A stretch of DNA of 64,000 nt, taken from assembly GCA_021807595.1 (NCBI GenBank), contig JAKBCS010000006.1, positions 1 to 64,000 of the forward strand, in the 5' to 3' direction. This DNA is from Planctomycetota bacterium. Its GTDB lineage: Bacteria; Planctomycetota; Planctomycetia; Gemmatales; Gemmataceae. The notes beneath the pieces were generated by a model that worked only from the letters and a program-made list of their open reading frames with translations, made no database searches and was not told the DNA's origin. Below are positions 1-12,078 of this stretch, in pieces. The translations under genes and the position numbers were made by a program. Within the stretch, counting starts at the first letter, position 1; every line of letters starts with the position of its first letter.

Positions 1-164
1 AAAGGGACCGCCCTTGCGAGCGGCCCCCTCGGTGCGAGCATGCGCGTTGTCCTGCAGACGGTCATGCCGCCAACGGCCTTCGGCGACGACGTGCAGAACC
101 AAACATCCCGGCCAGTCCGACGATCATCAACGACAGGTGGACGGTTCGGGGGTATGCGAGCGCT

Positions 165-1088
165 TTACGGGAACGAAAGGTATCGCCGTCCGCGCCAAGT
201 GTAGCCGGCGAGTCCGCAAAGTCCCAGACTCAGCAACGTCAAACTACTCGGCGCTGGTACGAACGCGATGGCCGGTTGGAAGGCCAGACCCGCTGGGCCG
301 CTGACGCTGGCGAACTTGCTGAAGGTGTTCTTCGCCGTCACCTCGTAGACGTATTGGGAGCTGCCGCCACCGCTACTGACGAAGAGGTCGCCGCTGCTGT
401 TGACGGCCAGAGCATCGCCGGCAGCGGTGTTGCTGTTGAGGCTGGCGAAGGAGGTGGCGCTACCCGCCGTCACGGAGTAGATATTGCCTTCGTAGGTAGC
501 GTAAAAGAGGTCGCCGCTGGCATTGAATGCCAAACCCGCACCGAGGCCGGATGCGCTGGCGTAGGTGGTGTAGGTCTTCGCTGCCGTCACCTCGTAGATA
601 TTGCTGTTGTCGCCGTTGGCGACGAAGAGGTCGCCATTCGCGTTGAAGGCCAGAGCCGTAATGGCACCGAGTCCGGTGGCGAAGGAAGAGTTGATGACAC
701 TGCCCTGTGAGCTTAGTTCCTCGATCGTGCCGGTGTTGTTGCTGGCACCGACGAAGAGGTCGCCGTTGGCGTTGAAGGCTAGAACGGGACTACCGAATGA
801 GCCGCTGATGAATGTGGTGACTTTGCCCGATGACGGCGACACCTCGTAGATATTGCCGCTGCTGCTGCCGACGAAGAGGTTGCCATTCGCGTTGAAGGCC
901 AGACTTTCGGCACCGCTGACTGTAGCGATGTCGGATTTGATGACGGTGCCCGACGAGTCTAGCTCCTCGATCACGCCGCCGCTGCTGATGACGAAAAGGA
1001 AATCCCCGCGGGCCAAGGGTACGGTCCCGGCCAGCATGCACAGCAATGTCAGGATTGCCAACCCGCTCGGTTTCATGAAAAATCGCAT
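165..1088 (-). CDS. PEP-CTERM-type secreted protein with beta-propeller-like repeats
   Basis: Signal peptide; repeated 'LAFNANGDLFVG..GNIYEV' motifs; C-terminus 'VPAPSSLTLLSLGLCGLAGYTWRGRRY' has PEP-CTERM architecture (P-rich motif, TM, Arg cluster). Confidence 0.8.
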   Translation of the reverse strand: MRFFMKPSGLAILTLLCMLAGTVPLARGDFLFVISSGGVIEELDSSGTVIKSDIATVSGAESLAFNANGNLFVGSSSGNIYEVSPSSGKVTTFISGSFGSPVLAFNANGDLFVGASNNTGTIEELSSQGSVINSSFATGLGAITALAFNANGDLFVANGDNSNIYEVTAAKTYTTYASASGLGAGLAFNASGDLFYATYEGNIYSVTAGSATSFASLNSNTAAGDALAVNSSGDLFVSSGGGSSQYVYEVTAKNTFSKFASVSGPAGLAFQPAIAFVPAPSSLTLLSLGLCGLAGYTWRGRRYLSFP

Positions 1089-1413
1089 GGATTACCTCTT
1101 TGTCTATGCGGAGAGGGTGAGAACTCTACAGGACCTTTCCTCAGAGCCACTAATCACAATGGGCGAACGGTCGGCGATAGCCGGCTGATAACAGCCGCAA
1201 CTAGCCGGCTAACGCCGATCGTTCGCCGTTGTCGCCGAAATTTTGGGGCTATAGAGAGAGTGCGTGAGGGGGCGAATTCTGGCAGGAAAAATGGAAAAGA
1301 CAAAAAAATCGTTCCGTGCGTCTCTCGCCGCCCTTTCCGGCTGGGCTTTCGTCGCGCGGCGGCGACCGATTATAGTAACGGCGGATCTCACTTGGTGGCA
1401 CAGGAGACGAACG

Positions 1414-2157
1414 ATGCCTCGAACCAATCTGCCGCGCGCCGCGATCGAGGTTGCCTACGCGGATGCCGCTCAGGAGTATCTGCGCAGCCTGCCTCTGGAG
1501 CATTTCATGGAAGCGACCGCGCAAGCGACCCAGCGCAGAATCACTTTGGAATGTCTCGATCTCGTAAGTGCCCGCCGTCCCGCCGTGCAGGTGTTCAACG
1601 AGTTGCTGGTGCAGTATCCACGCCGCGGCCACAAGAAACCGGGCCAGATCGTGCCCGATAACATGGTCGTTCTTCACGACGAACCCATTGAGGCCGACGG
1701 CAGCTACGACGTGCCCATTCAGCCGGTTGGGCCGTTCTGGGTCATGGAATACGTCTCCAAGCACAACAATCGCAAGGATTACGAGAAGAGTTTCGACAAA
1801 TACGAGCGGGAATTGAAGGTACCGTACTATTTGCTCTTCTATCCGGACAATCAGGAACTGACGCTGTATCGCCTCAAAGGGCGAAAGTACGTCTCCGTCA
1901 AGCCGAACGAAGACGACCGCTATGCTATCCCGGAACTCGACGTGGAAATCGCCTTACTCGATGGTTGGGTGCGTTATTGGCAGGAAGGGAAGTTGCTGCC
2001 GTTGCCGGCCGAATTGCAGCGCGATCTGGACGCGGCCCTCCGCCGAGCCGAGACTGCCGAGCAGCGTGCCGAGCAAGAGTGCGCGGCGCGCCTGGCGCTG
2101 GAGCGCGAAGTGGAACAGCTGCGTCGTCAGTTGCGACAGAAGCCGGACAAATCGTAG
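1414..2157 (+). CDS. Uma2-family (DUF820-like) putative endonuclease with C-terminal coiled coil
   Basis: 'PFWVMEYVSKHNNRKDYEKSFDKYERELKVPYYLLFYPDNQELTLYRL' matches the Uma2 core; in-frame ATG at 1414 inside the longer ORF 1264..2157. Confidence 0.75.
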   Translation: MPRTNLPRAAIEVAYADAAQEYLRSLPLEHFMEATAQATQRRITLECLDLVSARRPAVQVFNELLVQYPRRGHKKPGQIVPDNMVVLHDEPIEADGSYDVPIQPVGPFWVMEYVSKHNNRKDYEKSFDKYERELKVPYYLLFYPDNQELTLYRLKGRKYVSVKPNEDDRYAIPELDVEIALLDGWVRYWQEGKLLPLPAELQRDLDAALRRAETAEQRAEQECAARLALEREVEQLRRQLRQKPDKS

Positions 2158-2218
2158 TCACAAGCGGCCCTCTTGTGGAGCGTGAACCCGGAACACGGCG
2201 GGGGCCGCGAAATCGCTT

Positions 2219-2506
2219 AGAGTCTGTCCCACAAGCTCCCCCCTCCCCTGTACTCAGGGGAGAGGGGTTGGGGGTGAGGGGCGAGAATCCTCAGGAAACC
2301 CACCCCCTCACCCCAACCCCTCTCCCCCTGAGTACATGGGGAGAGGGATGATCCACGGCGTCGGCTTGCCTTCGGCTCGCCCTCCCCCCTGTACTCAGGG
2401 GAGAGGGGTTGGGGGTGAGGGGCGAGAATCCTCAGGAAACCCACCCCCTCACCCCAACCCCTCTCCCCCTGAGTACATGGGGAGAGGGGCTTCTGGGACA
2501 GACTCT
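2219..2506. repeat. Family B palindromic cassette: two tandem copies of a ~110-nt hairpin unit bounded by AGAGTCTGTCCC/GGGACAGACTCT
   Basis: Unit 'cctgtactcaggggagaggggttgggggtgagggg...caccccctcaccccaacccctctccccctgagtacatggg' occurs twice; 12-nt terminal inverted repeat. Confidence 0.9.
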
Positions 2507-3090
2507 TAGTCGGTCAAGCCTTCAATCTCGCGGCGGAGACGGCGGAGGACGCGCGATTTGGCGGTGTAGACGGCGTCGAGGCTCAGTCCCAAGGTGTCGG
2601 CCGCCTCGGCCGGACTAAGTCCGTCGAGTACCTGACAGCGGAACGCCTTCCACGTCGAGGCGGTGAACTCCGGCTCGATCAACTCCAGAAGCCGACGAAC
2701 GATAAAGGTGTCGTGCTGCTGGTCCCACAGGCGGCTAAGCTCGCTCGCCGGATCGGCCAGACTGTCCAGCATGTCCGAAATCTGCGCGCCGCTGGTAAGC
2801 TGAATGCGGGTCCGTTGCTTGCGCAGGAAATTGCGCAGGCGGTGGACGAGGATGGCGCGCAGCCAATGGCGAAACGCGCCGCGCTGTCCATTGTGTTCGA
2901 ACTGCGGCAATTCGCGCAGCAACGTGGCGAAGACTTCCTGCGACAGATCGTCGGCGTCCGGGCCGTCCATGCCGGCCTGGCGCAGCCAACGCTGCAAAAG
3001 AGGCGTGTACAATTCGACGAGGCGTTTCCACGAGTCCTCATCGGCATGGGTGGATAATCGTTTGAGTAAACTAAGCGGCGTCTCGGTCAT
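2506..3090 (-). CDS. RNA polymerase sigma factor, ECF-like sigma-70 family
   Basis: 'DADDLSQEVFATLLRELPQF' (region 2) and 'LSPAEAADTLGLSLDAVYTAKSRVLRRLRREI' (region 4 HTH). Confidence 0.88.
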   Translation of the reverse strand: MTETPLSLLKRLSTHADEDSWKRLVELYTPLLQRWLRQAGMDGPDADDLSQEVFATLLRELPQFEHNGQRGAFRHWLRAILVHRLRNFLRKQRTRIQLTSGAQISDMLDSLADPASELSRLWDQQHDTFIVRRLLELIEPEFTASTWKAFRCQVLDGLSPAEAADTLGLSLDAVYTAKSRVLRRLRREIEGLTD

Positions 3091-3217
3091 GCAATAGCCT
3101 CGGTCGGGCTTCAGGGCGCGAGAAAACCGTTCTCCAGCGATCTGAGAAGTTTTACCTCATGACGAGACGATTCGCCATTCTTTTCCGCGGGAGACCGGGG
3201 ACTTGTGGAGCCGCGTC

Positions 3218-3664
3218 CTATTCGGAAGAAGCGATGTCGGGGCAGCCGAGGTGACTGAGATAATGGCGTTCGCGCTGGCGCATGGCGGCGCGGTCGGCGT
3301 CGGCGTGGTCGTCGTAGCCGCATAGATGCAGTAAGCCGTGAATGACGTACAGGATCAGTTCCGCCTGGACATCGTGGCCGCGCGAGGCGGCTTGTTCGAG
3401 GGCCACTTCGACGCCCAGCACCAACTCGCCCGCTAGCTTCGAGGCGTTCGCCTCGCTGAGGGGAAAACTCAGCACGTCGGTCGGCTCGTCGTGCTGGAGA
3501 TAGCGTTGATTGAGACGATGAATGGTGGGATTATCGACGAAGGCCAAACTGATTTCATAATCGGCCACGCCTTCGCCTTCCAGAACGGCGCGCACCGCGG
3601 CGCGCATCCTGGTGCGATCGACGGCCACGATCTCTTGCGGTTCGGCAATCGAAATTCGACTCAT
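3218..3664 (-). CDS. ybeY: Endoribonuclease YbeY
   Basis: 'DEPTDVLSFPLSE' and the zinc motif 'HGLLHLCGYDDH'. Confidence 0.93.
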   Translation of the reverse strand: MSRISIAEPQEIVAVDRTRMRAAVRAVLEGEGVADYEISLAFVDNPTIHRLNQRYLQHDEPTDVLSFPLSEANASKLAGELVLGVEVALEQAASRGHDVQAELILYVIHGLLHLCGYDDHADADRAAMRQRERHYLSHLGCPDIASSE

Positions 3665-3674
3665 GCCGTCTCCC

Positions 3675-3738
3675 GTTTAGCCGCGATCCGAAGGGGAGCG
3701 CGGTCGGTCTCGCGCTCCCCTTCGGGTCGCGGCTAAAC
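3675..3738. repeat. Family A palindrome, 9 nt downstream of parA-like stop
   Basis: gtttagccgcgatccgaaggggagcgcg / cgcgctccccttcgggtcgcggctaaac; 28-nt arms with one G.T-type mismatch. Confidence 0.9.
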
Positions 3739-3746
3739 GTATTGTA

Positions 3747-4628
3747 TCACGCCGGCACGGGCGATTCTTGGCGTTCGACGCGGAGAACCGTCGCTTGGCC
3801 GCGTTCGTCCATCTCGACGCGCGCCGCCATCACGGTCGGCACTTCACCGAGAACCTCTCGTGCCAACGCGGCGTAGTCTTCCGCTCCGTGGCAGTGCGAG
3901 GCGTAGGCGAAGATGGATTGACCGAAACTCGGGCACTCCGCCAGTTTGATGTTGCGGCGAATGCGCGTGTTGAAGATGCGCGCCTTGGCCCACGGCGCGT
4001 TGGTATTGCGGCTTTTGTCCAGATACTCTTGCAGATCTTGCACGACTTCTTGTGCCAGCCGGGTACTCGATTCGTACAGCGACAGCACAATGCCGGTTAC
4101 TTTCAATGCCGGGTTGATGCGTTTGGCGACCAGCGAAGTCGTCTCCAAAAGTTTGCCCATGCCGTGCAGCGCCAGGAAGTGCGGCTGCAAGGGGATGAAC
4201 ACCTCGTTGGCCGCCGACAAGGCGTTCAGCGTCAGCACGCCCAGCGACGGCGCGCAGTCCATAAAGACGTAATCGAACGCGCCTTCGTCTTGCAGCAGCA
4301 GATCGCGGAGGATGACTTCGCGTCCGACGACGCCGGCCAACTCGACCTCGGCGGCGGCGAGATTGATGTCGGAGCCGGCAACCCACAAGTTGTCTTCGAC
4401 CTTGCGCCGGACCTCGGCCAAGGGGCGATTGTTGACCAACACGTCGTACATGGACGGCGCTTTGCCGTCCGGCTCAACGCCCAGATGCGTGGTGGCATGG
4501 GCTTGGGGGTCGAGATCGAGAACGCAGACGCGCTGGCCACACTCCGCGAGAGCCGCCGCCAAGTTCACCGCCGTCGTCGTCTTGCCCACGCCACCCTTTT
4601 GATTGATGATCGCAATCCGTCGCATGAA
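3747..4628 (-). CDS. ParA/MinD-family ATPase
   Basis: '[27 protein letters not shown]' Walker A, '[18 protein letters not shown]'. Start set to 4628 because the longer ORF (4883) overlaps cysK. Confidence 0.88.
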   Translation of the reverse strand, partial: FMRRIAIINQKGGVGKTTTAVNLAAALAECGQRVCVLDLDPQAHATTHLGVEPDGKAPSMYDVLVNNRPLAEVRRKVEDNLWVAGSDINLAAAEVELAGVVGREVILRDLLLQDEGAFDYVFMDCAPSLGVLTLNALSAANEVFIPLQPHFLALHGMGKLLETTSLVAKRINPALKVTGIVLSLYESSTRLAQEVVQDLQEYLDKSRNTNAPWAKARIFNTRIRRNIKLAECPSFGQSIFAYASHCHGAEDYAALAREVLGEVPTVMAARVEMDERGQATVLRVERQESPVPA

Positions 4629-4744
4629 GGCTCCTCGGAATAATTCGTCCGTGATTTCGAGATCCAAGAAAGCGATTATACGCCGAAGGGGCAAAGGCGC
4701 GAACCCCAAGCCGCGCCGCCTTTTCTGCTCGGGTATCGGTACGA

Positions 4745-5710
4745 TCATTCGGGATACAGTGCGGTACTCAGATAGCGTTCGCCCAGGTCGGGTAAAATGA
4801 CGACGATGAGCTTGCCGGCGTTCTCCGGACGATGGGCCGCTTGCACGGCGGCATGCGCGGCAGCGCCGCAGCTGATGCCGCACAGCATCCCCTCTTCGCG
4901 CGCCAGACGCCGTGCCATGACGAAGGCGTCGTCGTCGTGAACCTGAATTACTTCATCGACGATCTCAAGATTCAGGTTCTTGGGGACGAACCCCGCGCCG
5001 AGTCCTTGAATCTTGTGCGGAGCCGGTTTGAGCGGTTCCTTGTTCCGCGTCTGGGTGATGACGGCGCTGCCGCTCGGCTCGACGGCGATGGCCTTGAAGC
5101 TGGGTTTCCGTTTCTTGATGACTTCGCTCACGCCGGTGATGGTGCCGCCGGTTCCCACGCCGGAAATCAGAATGTCTACCTTGCCGGCCGTGTCGTTCCA
5201 AATCTCTTCGGCGGTAGTCTGCCGATGGACCTCCGGATTGGCCGGGTTCTCGAACTGCTGCGGCATGAACGAATTGGGCACGGTGCGGAGCAATTCGTTG
5301 GCCTTCTCGATGGCCCCCTTCATGCCGGTCTCGCGCGGCGTCAGCACGACCTCGGCTCCAAACGCCTTGAGCAGACGACGGCGTTCGAGGCTCATGCTCT
5401 CCGGCATGGTGACGACCAACTTGTAGCCGCGCGCGGCGCAGGTGAAGGCCAAGCCGATGCCCGTGTTGCCGCTCGTCGGTTCGATAATGGTGGTTCCCGG
5501 TTTGATGCGTCCGTCGCGTTCGGCGGCGGTTATCATCGCCACACCGATACGATCCTTAACCGACCATAAGGGATTGAAATTCTCCATTTTAGCGACCACG
5601 TCGGCCTTGGCGTCGCCGACGACGCGCCGCAGTCGAATCAGCGGGGTCGCGCCGATGGTTTGCGTGATGTCGTCGTAAATGCGGCCACGGAAACTCGCTG
5701 CCTGCGTCAT
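4745..5710 (-). CDS. cysK: Cysteine synthase (O-acetylserine sulfhydrylase)
   Basis: '[19 protein letters not shown]', '[13 protein letters not shown]', '[11 protein letters not shown]'; start at [14 protein letters not shown]. Confidence 0.92.
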   Translation of the reverse strand: MTQAASFRGRIYDDITQTIGATPLIRLRRVVGDAKADVVAKMENFNPLWSVKDRIGVAMITAAERDGRIKPGTTIIEPTSGNTGIGLAFTCAARGYKLVVTMPESMSLERRRLLKAFGAEVVLTPRETGMKGAIEKANELLRTVPNSFMPQQFENPANPEVHRQTTAEEIWNDTAGKVDILISGVGTGGTITGVSEVIKKRKPSFKAIAVEPSGSAVITQTRNKEPLKPAPHKIQGLGAGFVPKNLNLEIVDEVIQVHDDDAFVMARRLAREEGMLCGISCGAAAHAAVQAAHRPENAGKLIVVILPDLGERYLSTALYPE

Positions 5711-5911
5711 TGCGCATTCTCCTCGATATTGACGTTTCGATACGGACGTTCGGGGCTTATCATAGAGAGGTTTTGCCGGACTATGCAAGAGACGAACCCG
5801 CCCATCTCCGACTTCGATTCGCCGCAACCCGAAGCGGAGCGCGTCGAACCTTCCGTGAAAAGATGCCGCCTCAATGCGCCGTCTCGGTTTGCAATTGCGA
5901 AAGGCCGCGCC

Positions 5912-8440
5912 ATGTTTACCGTTTGCAATGTACGGATGGACATTTTATTTCTATCCGCTTTAAGTTTTTTGATGGCGAACGCCCCAGGATTGGCGTTGCC
6001 TGACGGAGCCGTCGCCGAGTTAGGCTCGTCGCTGTTTTGGCACGGCGATGCCGTTGCCGCCCTCGCATTCTCCGTCGACGGCAAACTTCTCGCTTCGGCG
6101 GGTAGCAGCAAGCACAAAGGCGATCCGACGGTCGTTCGTGTGTGGCGTCCGGCTACGGGCGAACAACTATGCCAGATTTTTACTCCCGAGGGCAGGGTTT
6201 CGTCCATGAGCTTTTCCCCGGACGGACGAACCCTGGTGGCGGGATGCGGCTCGCGGGTGATGCTTTGGAACGCTCAAACCGGCAAAGAGATCAAATGCTA
6301 TTCTGCCCACGAAAGCGATGTCTCTTTCGTCCAATTTTCTCCCGAGGGCAAGTCGATCGTTTCGGCGGATCGTTCGGGAGCGGTGCATCGTTGGGAGTGC
6401 GCGACGGCTCGGCGGCTGGACCAGTGGAAGCCGTGGAAGGGCGCGCAGCCGCGCCTGTCCAATGGATTGGCCAAGGAAGAATGCAACGCGGTCGTCGTGT
6501 CTCCCGATGGGAAAACCATCGTCTGGCAGATCTGTTCGTACAAGGTCGTCGGCGATCGAGGTCTCGCGGACGGCGACGGGTATTTCTTGCGCGTCCGCGA
6601 TCTGCGCGCGGGCGGAGGAGCGCGCGAGATCGAGGCGCGGCCTTCGGCCTTCGGCAAGATGGCGTTCGATTCGGATGGGCGGCATCTCGCCTCCGGGTTG
6701 GGCGGCGTTTGGATTTGGGACATCAAGGGCGGAAAGCCGCCGCGCGTCCTCGGCAAAGGACTTGCCAATACCCACGCCTTGGCGTTCTCCGGCGACGGCG
6801 CGCTTCTCGCCTCGCTCCATGCCGACGATGTCGTTCATCTTTGGGACACGAAATCGGGACGGGCCGTCGACCGAATCGTTTGTCGCAGCCGGCGGGACGA
6901 GACATTCGCCTCGTCGCTCGCTTTGTCACCCGACGCTGGGATGCTGGCGACGGGCGGTTCGGAGGCTCCGTTTCTGTGGGATGTGAAGGCCCGACGAGAA
7001 ATGCACCCCGCGACGGGGCATCGAGAGGCGATCCGGCAAGCGGCGTTCGCGCCGGACGGACGCACCTTGACGACCACCGGCTTCCACGTCCAGTGCGTCT
7101 GGGATACGAAAACCTGGAAGGAAACCACTCGATTCGAGCGCGGACGCGCCGCGGTCGCCGACGAAACGACGCTGGCCGTATCCGGTTTGCGGTTTCTGAC
7201 GCAAGCCCGCGATGGGACGGTGCGGCTGCGCGAGACGACCAATGGCAAGGAATTACGCCGCTGTGAAGCGGGACGGTTGGAATTGCGCGAAGGCATTCTC
7301 GCTCCGGATGGCGACAGCGCGATTCTCATTGAAGGAAAGCGGCCGGCGTGTGCCGGCCGGATTGTGGATCTGTCTACCGGCAAGGAACGCGCCTGCCTGA
7401 CCTTTCTCCGTCTCGTGGCCGACCCGATCTATTCGCCGGACGGCAAGCGATTGGCTTGGGTCGGCGAAGACCAATCCGCGCATCTCGTCGAAGCCGCGAC
7501 GGGAAAGGAACGCCGCGCGTTTTCTTCGGCGATTCCTAACTCCATGCAGCAAGACGGATACCAACGATTGGCACTCTCGCAACGAGGCGACTATCTGGCC
7601 TGCCGTTCGTGTCAAAAGCCCCAGGCGATTCGCGTTTGGGAGACGTATAGCGGAGTGGAAATAGGAACAATTGTCGCGCCGGACGAGTCGGCAGGGTTTA
7701 CCGCCTTCGCGCTCTCGCCCGACGGTCGAACGGTGGCTGTGGGACAGGACGACGCTGTCCGCCTGTGTGAGACGGCTTCCGGGCAGATGTATCGTCGAAT
7801 GCCGGGGCACCGCGACACGGTGTTGACGCTGGCCTATTCCGCCGAGGGATCGCTGCTCGTCTCCGGCAGCCGAGACCACACCGCCCTGGTTTGGGACGCG
7901 CGACATCCGAAACGGGAGACCGAAGCGAGATATACAGAACGGGAATTGTCGACGTTGTGGTCGGCGCTCCGGCTGGACGCCTCTCAAGGCGTCGAAGCCG
8001 CTTGGAAGTTGGGCAATATCCCCAGCCAGAGTGTGCCGTTTTTGAAGAAACGTCTGCAACCGGCCGTAGTGATATCGAAGGCTCAGATACAACAACTCTT
8101 GCTCGATCTCGACGACGACGTCTTCAAGGTGCGGGAAAGGGCGTCGAATCGTCTGGCACAACTTGCGGAGCGCGTCGAGGCGGACCTGCGCAAGACGCGG
8201 AAGGAATCTCCTTCGCCCGAAGTGCGCCGCCGCATCGACTTTCTGCTGGCGGATCTGCAAAGGCATGCGGTGGAGCGCGCGGCAGAGCAACTCCGCGCCG
8301 TTCGTGCCGTGGCCAGTCTGGAATATGCGGCCACCCCCGAAGCGCGGGTGCTGTTGGCGTCGCTGAGTCGAGGCGGCGACGATGTCCCTTTGACCCGCGA
8401 AGCCAAGGCCGCCCTGAGACGCCTGGACAACCATCCTTAG
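5912..8440 (+). CDS. WD40-repeat protein with C-terminal helical module
   Basis: Many 'LAFSxDGxxLASGxxDxxVxLWD' repeats; signal peptide after [28 protein letters not shown]; start uncertain (5783 also possible). Confidence 0.82.
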   Translation: MFTVCNVRMDILFLSALSFLMANAPGLALPDGAVAELGSSLFWHGDAVAALAFSVDGKLLASAGSSKHKGDPTVVRVWRPATGEQLCQIFTPEGRVSSMSFSPDGRTLVAGCGSRVMLWNAQTGKEIKCYSAHESDVSFVQFSPEGKSIVSADRSGAVHRWECATARRLDQWKPWKGAQPRLSNGLAKEECNAVVVSPDGKTIVWQICSYKVVGDRGLADGDGYFLRVRDLRAGGGAREIEARPSAFGKMAFDSDGRHLASGLGGVWIWDIKGGKPPRVLGKGLANTHALAFSGDGALLASLHADDVVHLWDTKSGRAVDRIVCRSRRDETFASSLALSPDAGMLATGGSEAPFLWDVKARREMHPATGHREAIRQAAFAPDGRTLTTTGFHVQCVWDTKTWKETTRFERGRAAVADETTLAVSGLRFLTQARDGTVRLRETTNGKELRRCEAGRLELREGILAPDGDSAILIEGKRPACAGRIVDLSTGKERACLTFLRLVADPIYSPDGKRLAWVGEDQSAHLVEAATGKERRAFSSAIPNSMQQDGYQRLALSQRGDYLACRSCQKPQAIRVWETYSGVEIGTIVAPDESAGFTAFALSPDGRTVAVGQDDAVRLCETASGQMYRRMPGHRDTVLTLAYSAEGSLLVSGSRDHTALVWDARHPKRETEARYTERELSTLWSALRLDASQGVEAAWKLGNIPSQSVPFLKKRLQPAVVISKAQIQQLLLDLDDDVFKVRERASNRLAQLAERVEADLRKTRKESPSPEVRRRIDFLLADLQRHAVERAAEQLRAVRAVASLEYAATPEARVLLASLSRGGDDVPLTREAKAALRRLDNHP

Positions 8441-8474
8441 CCCCGTATTTCCCAGATGGCTTTGTCGTTTCGGC

Positions 8475-8918
8475 ATGGCGTTTGCGCCTTTTCCCCGAAA
8501 ACCCAGCGTTTCCAACAACTCCCTGCTGAAACGACTGAGGAACCCAATGGGTGAGAGCAAAACGATCCCCTGCGGCTCGATTTCGACCGCTGATGAGGCA
8601 ATTTCGCCGTATTGCGGCCGGCATCGCTGGTACAGAGATACCTGCGCCGCCCCGGACAACGAGGCGGAGGCGACCGCTTGGTTTCTTGGCGTCGAATCGG
8701 GACGGCCGAAGTCGCAGATCTATATCACGATGAAGTTCAAGGGCCGAGAGGGGGGCGGCGTGTTCGTGGCTTATTGCCAACTTGCGGACATCAAGCTGAA
8801 ATGGCTGGACGCCGATACGCTGCGGATCTCCTATCCGAAGGCGGCCAAGGTCGAGGAACCACAAACAAAAAGTAGCTTCTGCGGTCGCACGGTCGCGGTG
8901 AGTTACCGCCGTGTTTGA
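8475..8918 (+). CDS. Hypothetical protein
   Basis: Compositionally plausible; 'SQIYITMKFKG...IKLKWLDADTLRISYPKAAKVEEPQTKS' resembles small beta-rich hypotheticals; start uncertain. Confidence 0.5.
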   Translation: MAFAPFPRKPSVSNNSLLKRLRNPMGESKTIPCGSISTADEAISPYCGRHRWYRDTCAAPDNEAEATAWFLGVESGRPKSQIYITMKFKGREGGGVFVAYCQLADIKLKWLDADTLRISYPKAAKVEEPQTKSSFCGRTVAVSYRRV

Positions 8919-8964
8919 AGCTGTCCCTGGTGCAACAGGCTGGGCAGCAGCTAACCAACGGATG

Positions 8965-9032
8965 AAGCTGACCGGGGCCGCCACCTCGGTTTCGCGCGTT
9001 ACGAAAGGCCTTGCAGTCGGCCCCGGCAGCTT
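8965..9032. repeat. Imperfect inverted repeat / possible dispersed-repeat remnant
   Basis: aagctgaccggggccg...cggccccggcagctt arms; reads 'AANQRMKLTGAATSVSRVTKGLAVGPGSLADRSA' in one frame. Confidence 0.45.
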
Positions 9033-9129
9033 AGCCGACCGTTCGGCGGGTAACGCCCTAATTTGAGTCGTGAGTCCAGGCCCTATCAGAGCTGAAAGCG
9101 ATAAGTAAGGGTTAGCAGTACAGCGTTAC

Positions 9130-9177
9130 TGCCCTCTCCCCTGAGTCCAGGGGAGAGGGGGTTTTGGGGACAGACTC
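9130..9177. repeat. Family B half copy
   Basis: gccctctcccctgagtccaggggagagggg...ggggacagactc, shared with 2219..2506 and 31315..31393. Confidence 0.75.
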
Positions 9178-9178
9178 C

Positions 9179-9222
9179 GATCTGGGGCTTGTTGCTTGCA
9201 TCCAAGCAACAAGCCCCAGATC
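9179..9222. repeat. Perfect 20-bp inverted repeat downstream of glutamine synthetase
   Basis: gatctggggcttgttgcttg-catc-caagcaacaagccccagatc. Confidence 0.9.
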
Positions 9223-9244
9223 AAAAACGGACGGGCGAAGAAGC

Positions 9245-11431
<2,187 letters not shown>

Positions 11432-11527
11432 GGTGTTGGGTACTCAATCGTTTGGTGAGGGAGAGGATCGATTCCTAAATAAAAGAAACAACTCACTAGT
11501 TTAGTGGGGTCGGTAAATTCGGGTAGT

Positions 11528-11590
11528 CTACCAGCCCGAAGCGCCAGTGAGGGCCGAAAGAAAGCCCTCGCCGGCGCTTCGGGCTGGTAG
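11528..11590. repeat. Family D palindrome, 7 nt downstream of P-II stop
   Basis: ctaccagcccgaagcgccagtgagggc / gccctcgccggcgcttcgggctggtag. Confidence 0.9.
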
Positions 11591-11597
11591 AGTTGAG

Positions 11598-11951
11598 TTA
11601 CGGCCCAATGGCATCGCTGCCCCGTTCGCCGGTGCGGATGCGGATGCAATCGTCCAGCGAGAGGACGAAGATTTTACCGTCGCCCACTTGTCCCGTCTCC
11701 GGGGTGCGGGCGGCGTGGACGATGGACTCGACGGCGGCTTCGACGAAGGCTTCATTGACGGCGATTTCGATTTTCAGTTTCGGAAGCAAGCGCACCTGAA
11801 ACTCGGTACCGCGATACACCTCGGTGTAGCCGCGCTGCCGACCGCAGCCGCGCACGTCGCTGACGGTCATCAGGTAGACATCGTGTTCGTTCAGGGCCTT
11901 CTGCACGGCCTCCAGACGTTCGGGCCGGATGATGGCGACGATTAGTTTCAT
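11598..11951 (-). CDS. P-II family nitrogen regulatory protein
   Basis: 'MKLIVAIIRPERLEAVQKAL', 'RGCGRQRGYTEVYRGTEF', 'GKIFVLSLDDCIRIRTGERGSDAI'. Confidence 0.94.
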   Translation of the reverse strand: MKLIVAIIRPERLEAVQKALNEHDVYLMTVSDVRGCGRQRGYTEVYRGTEFQVRLLPKLKIEIAVNEAFVEAAVESIVHAARTPETGQVGDGKIFVLSLDDCIRIRTGERGSDAIGP

Positions 11952-11997
11952 TCCGTAAATATCCTAAAAAAATCGTTGTGGGAGTGTAGACATTCCG

Positions 11998-12060
11998 GTT
12001 GGCCGCGACGCGCGGCGGAGCGCGGGCGTAACTCGCGCTCCGCTGCGCGTCGCGGCTAAC
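11998..12060. repeat. Family A palindrome downstream of amt (plus a half copy at about 12067-12083)
   Basis: gttggccgcgacgcgcggcggagcgcg / cgcgctccgctgcgcgtcgcggctaac. Confidence 0.9.
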
Positions 12061-12078
12061 CTCCTTCGCGCGTCGCGG

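Noticed and set aside
1264-1413. N-terminal extension of the Uma2 ORF
   Set aside because: No family similarity; the ATG at 1414 starts the recognisable protein, and the upstream region is likely promoter/leader.
2217-2444. ORF encoding APHPQPLSPEYRGEG repeats
   Set aside because: It is read straight through the family B palindromic cassette; such strings are repeat-derived phantom peptides, not proteins.
4629-4883. N-terminal extension of the ParA ORF
   Set aside because: It would overlap cysK, and [17 protein letters not shown] is a canonical start.
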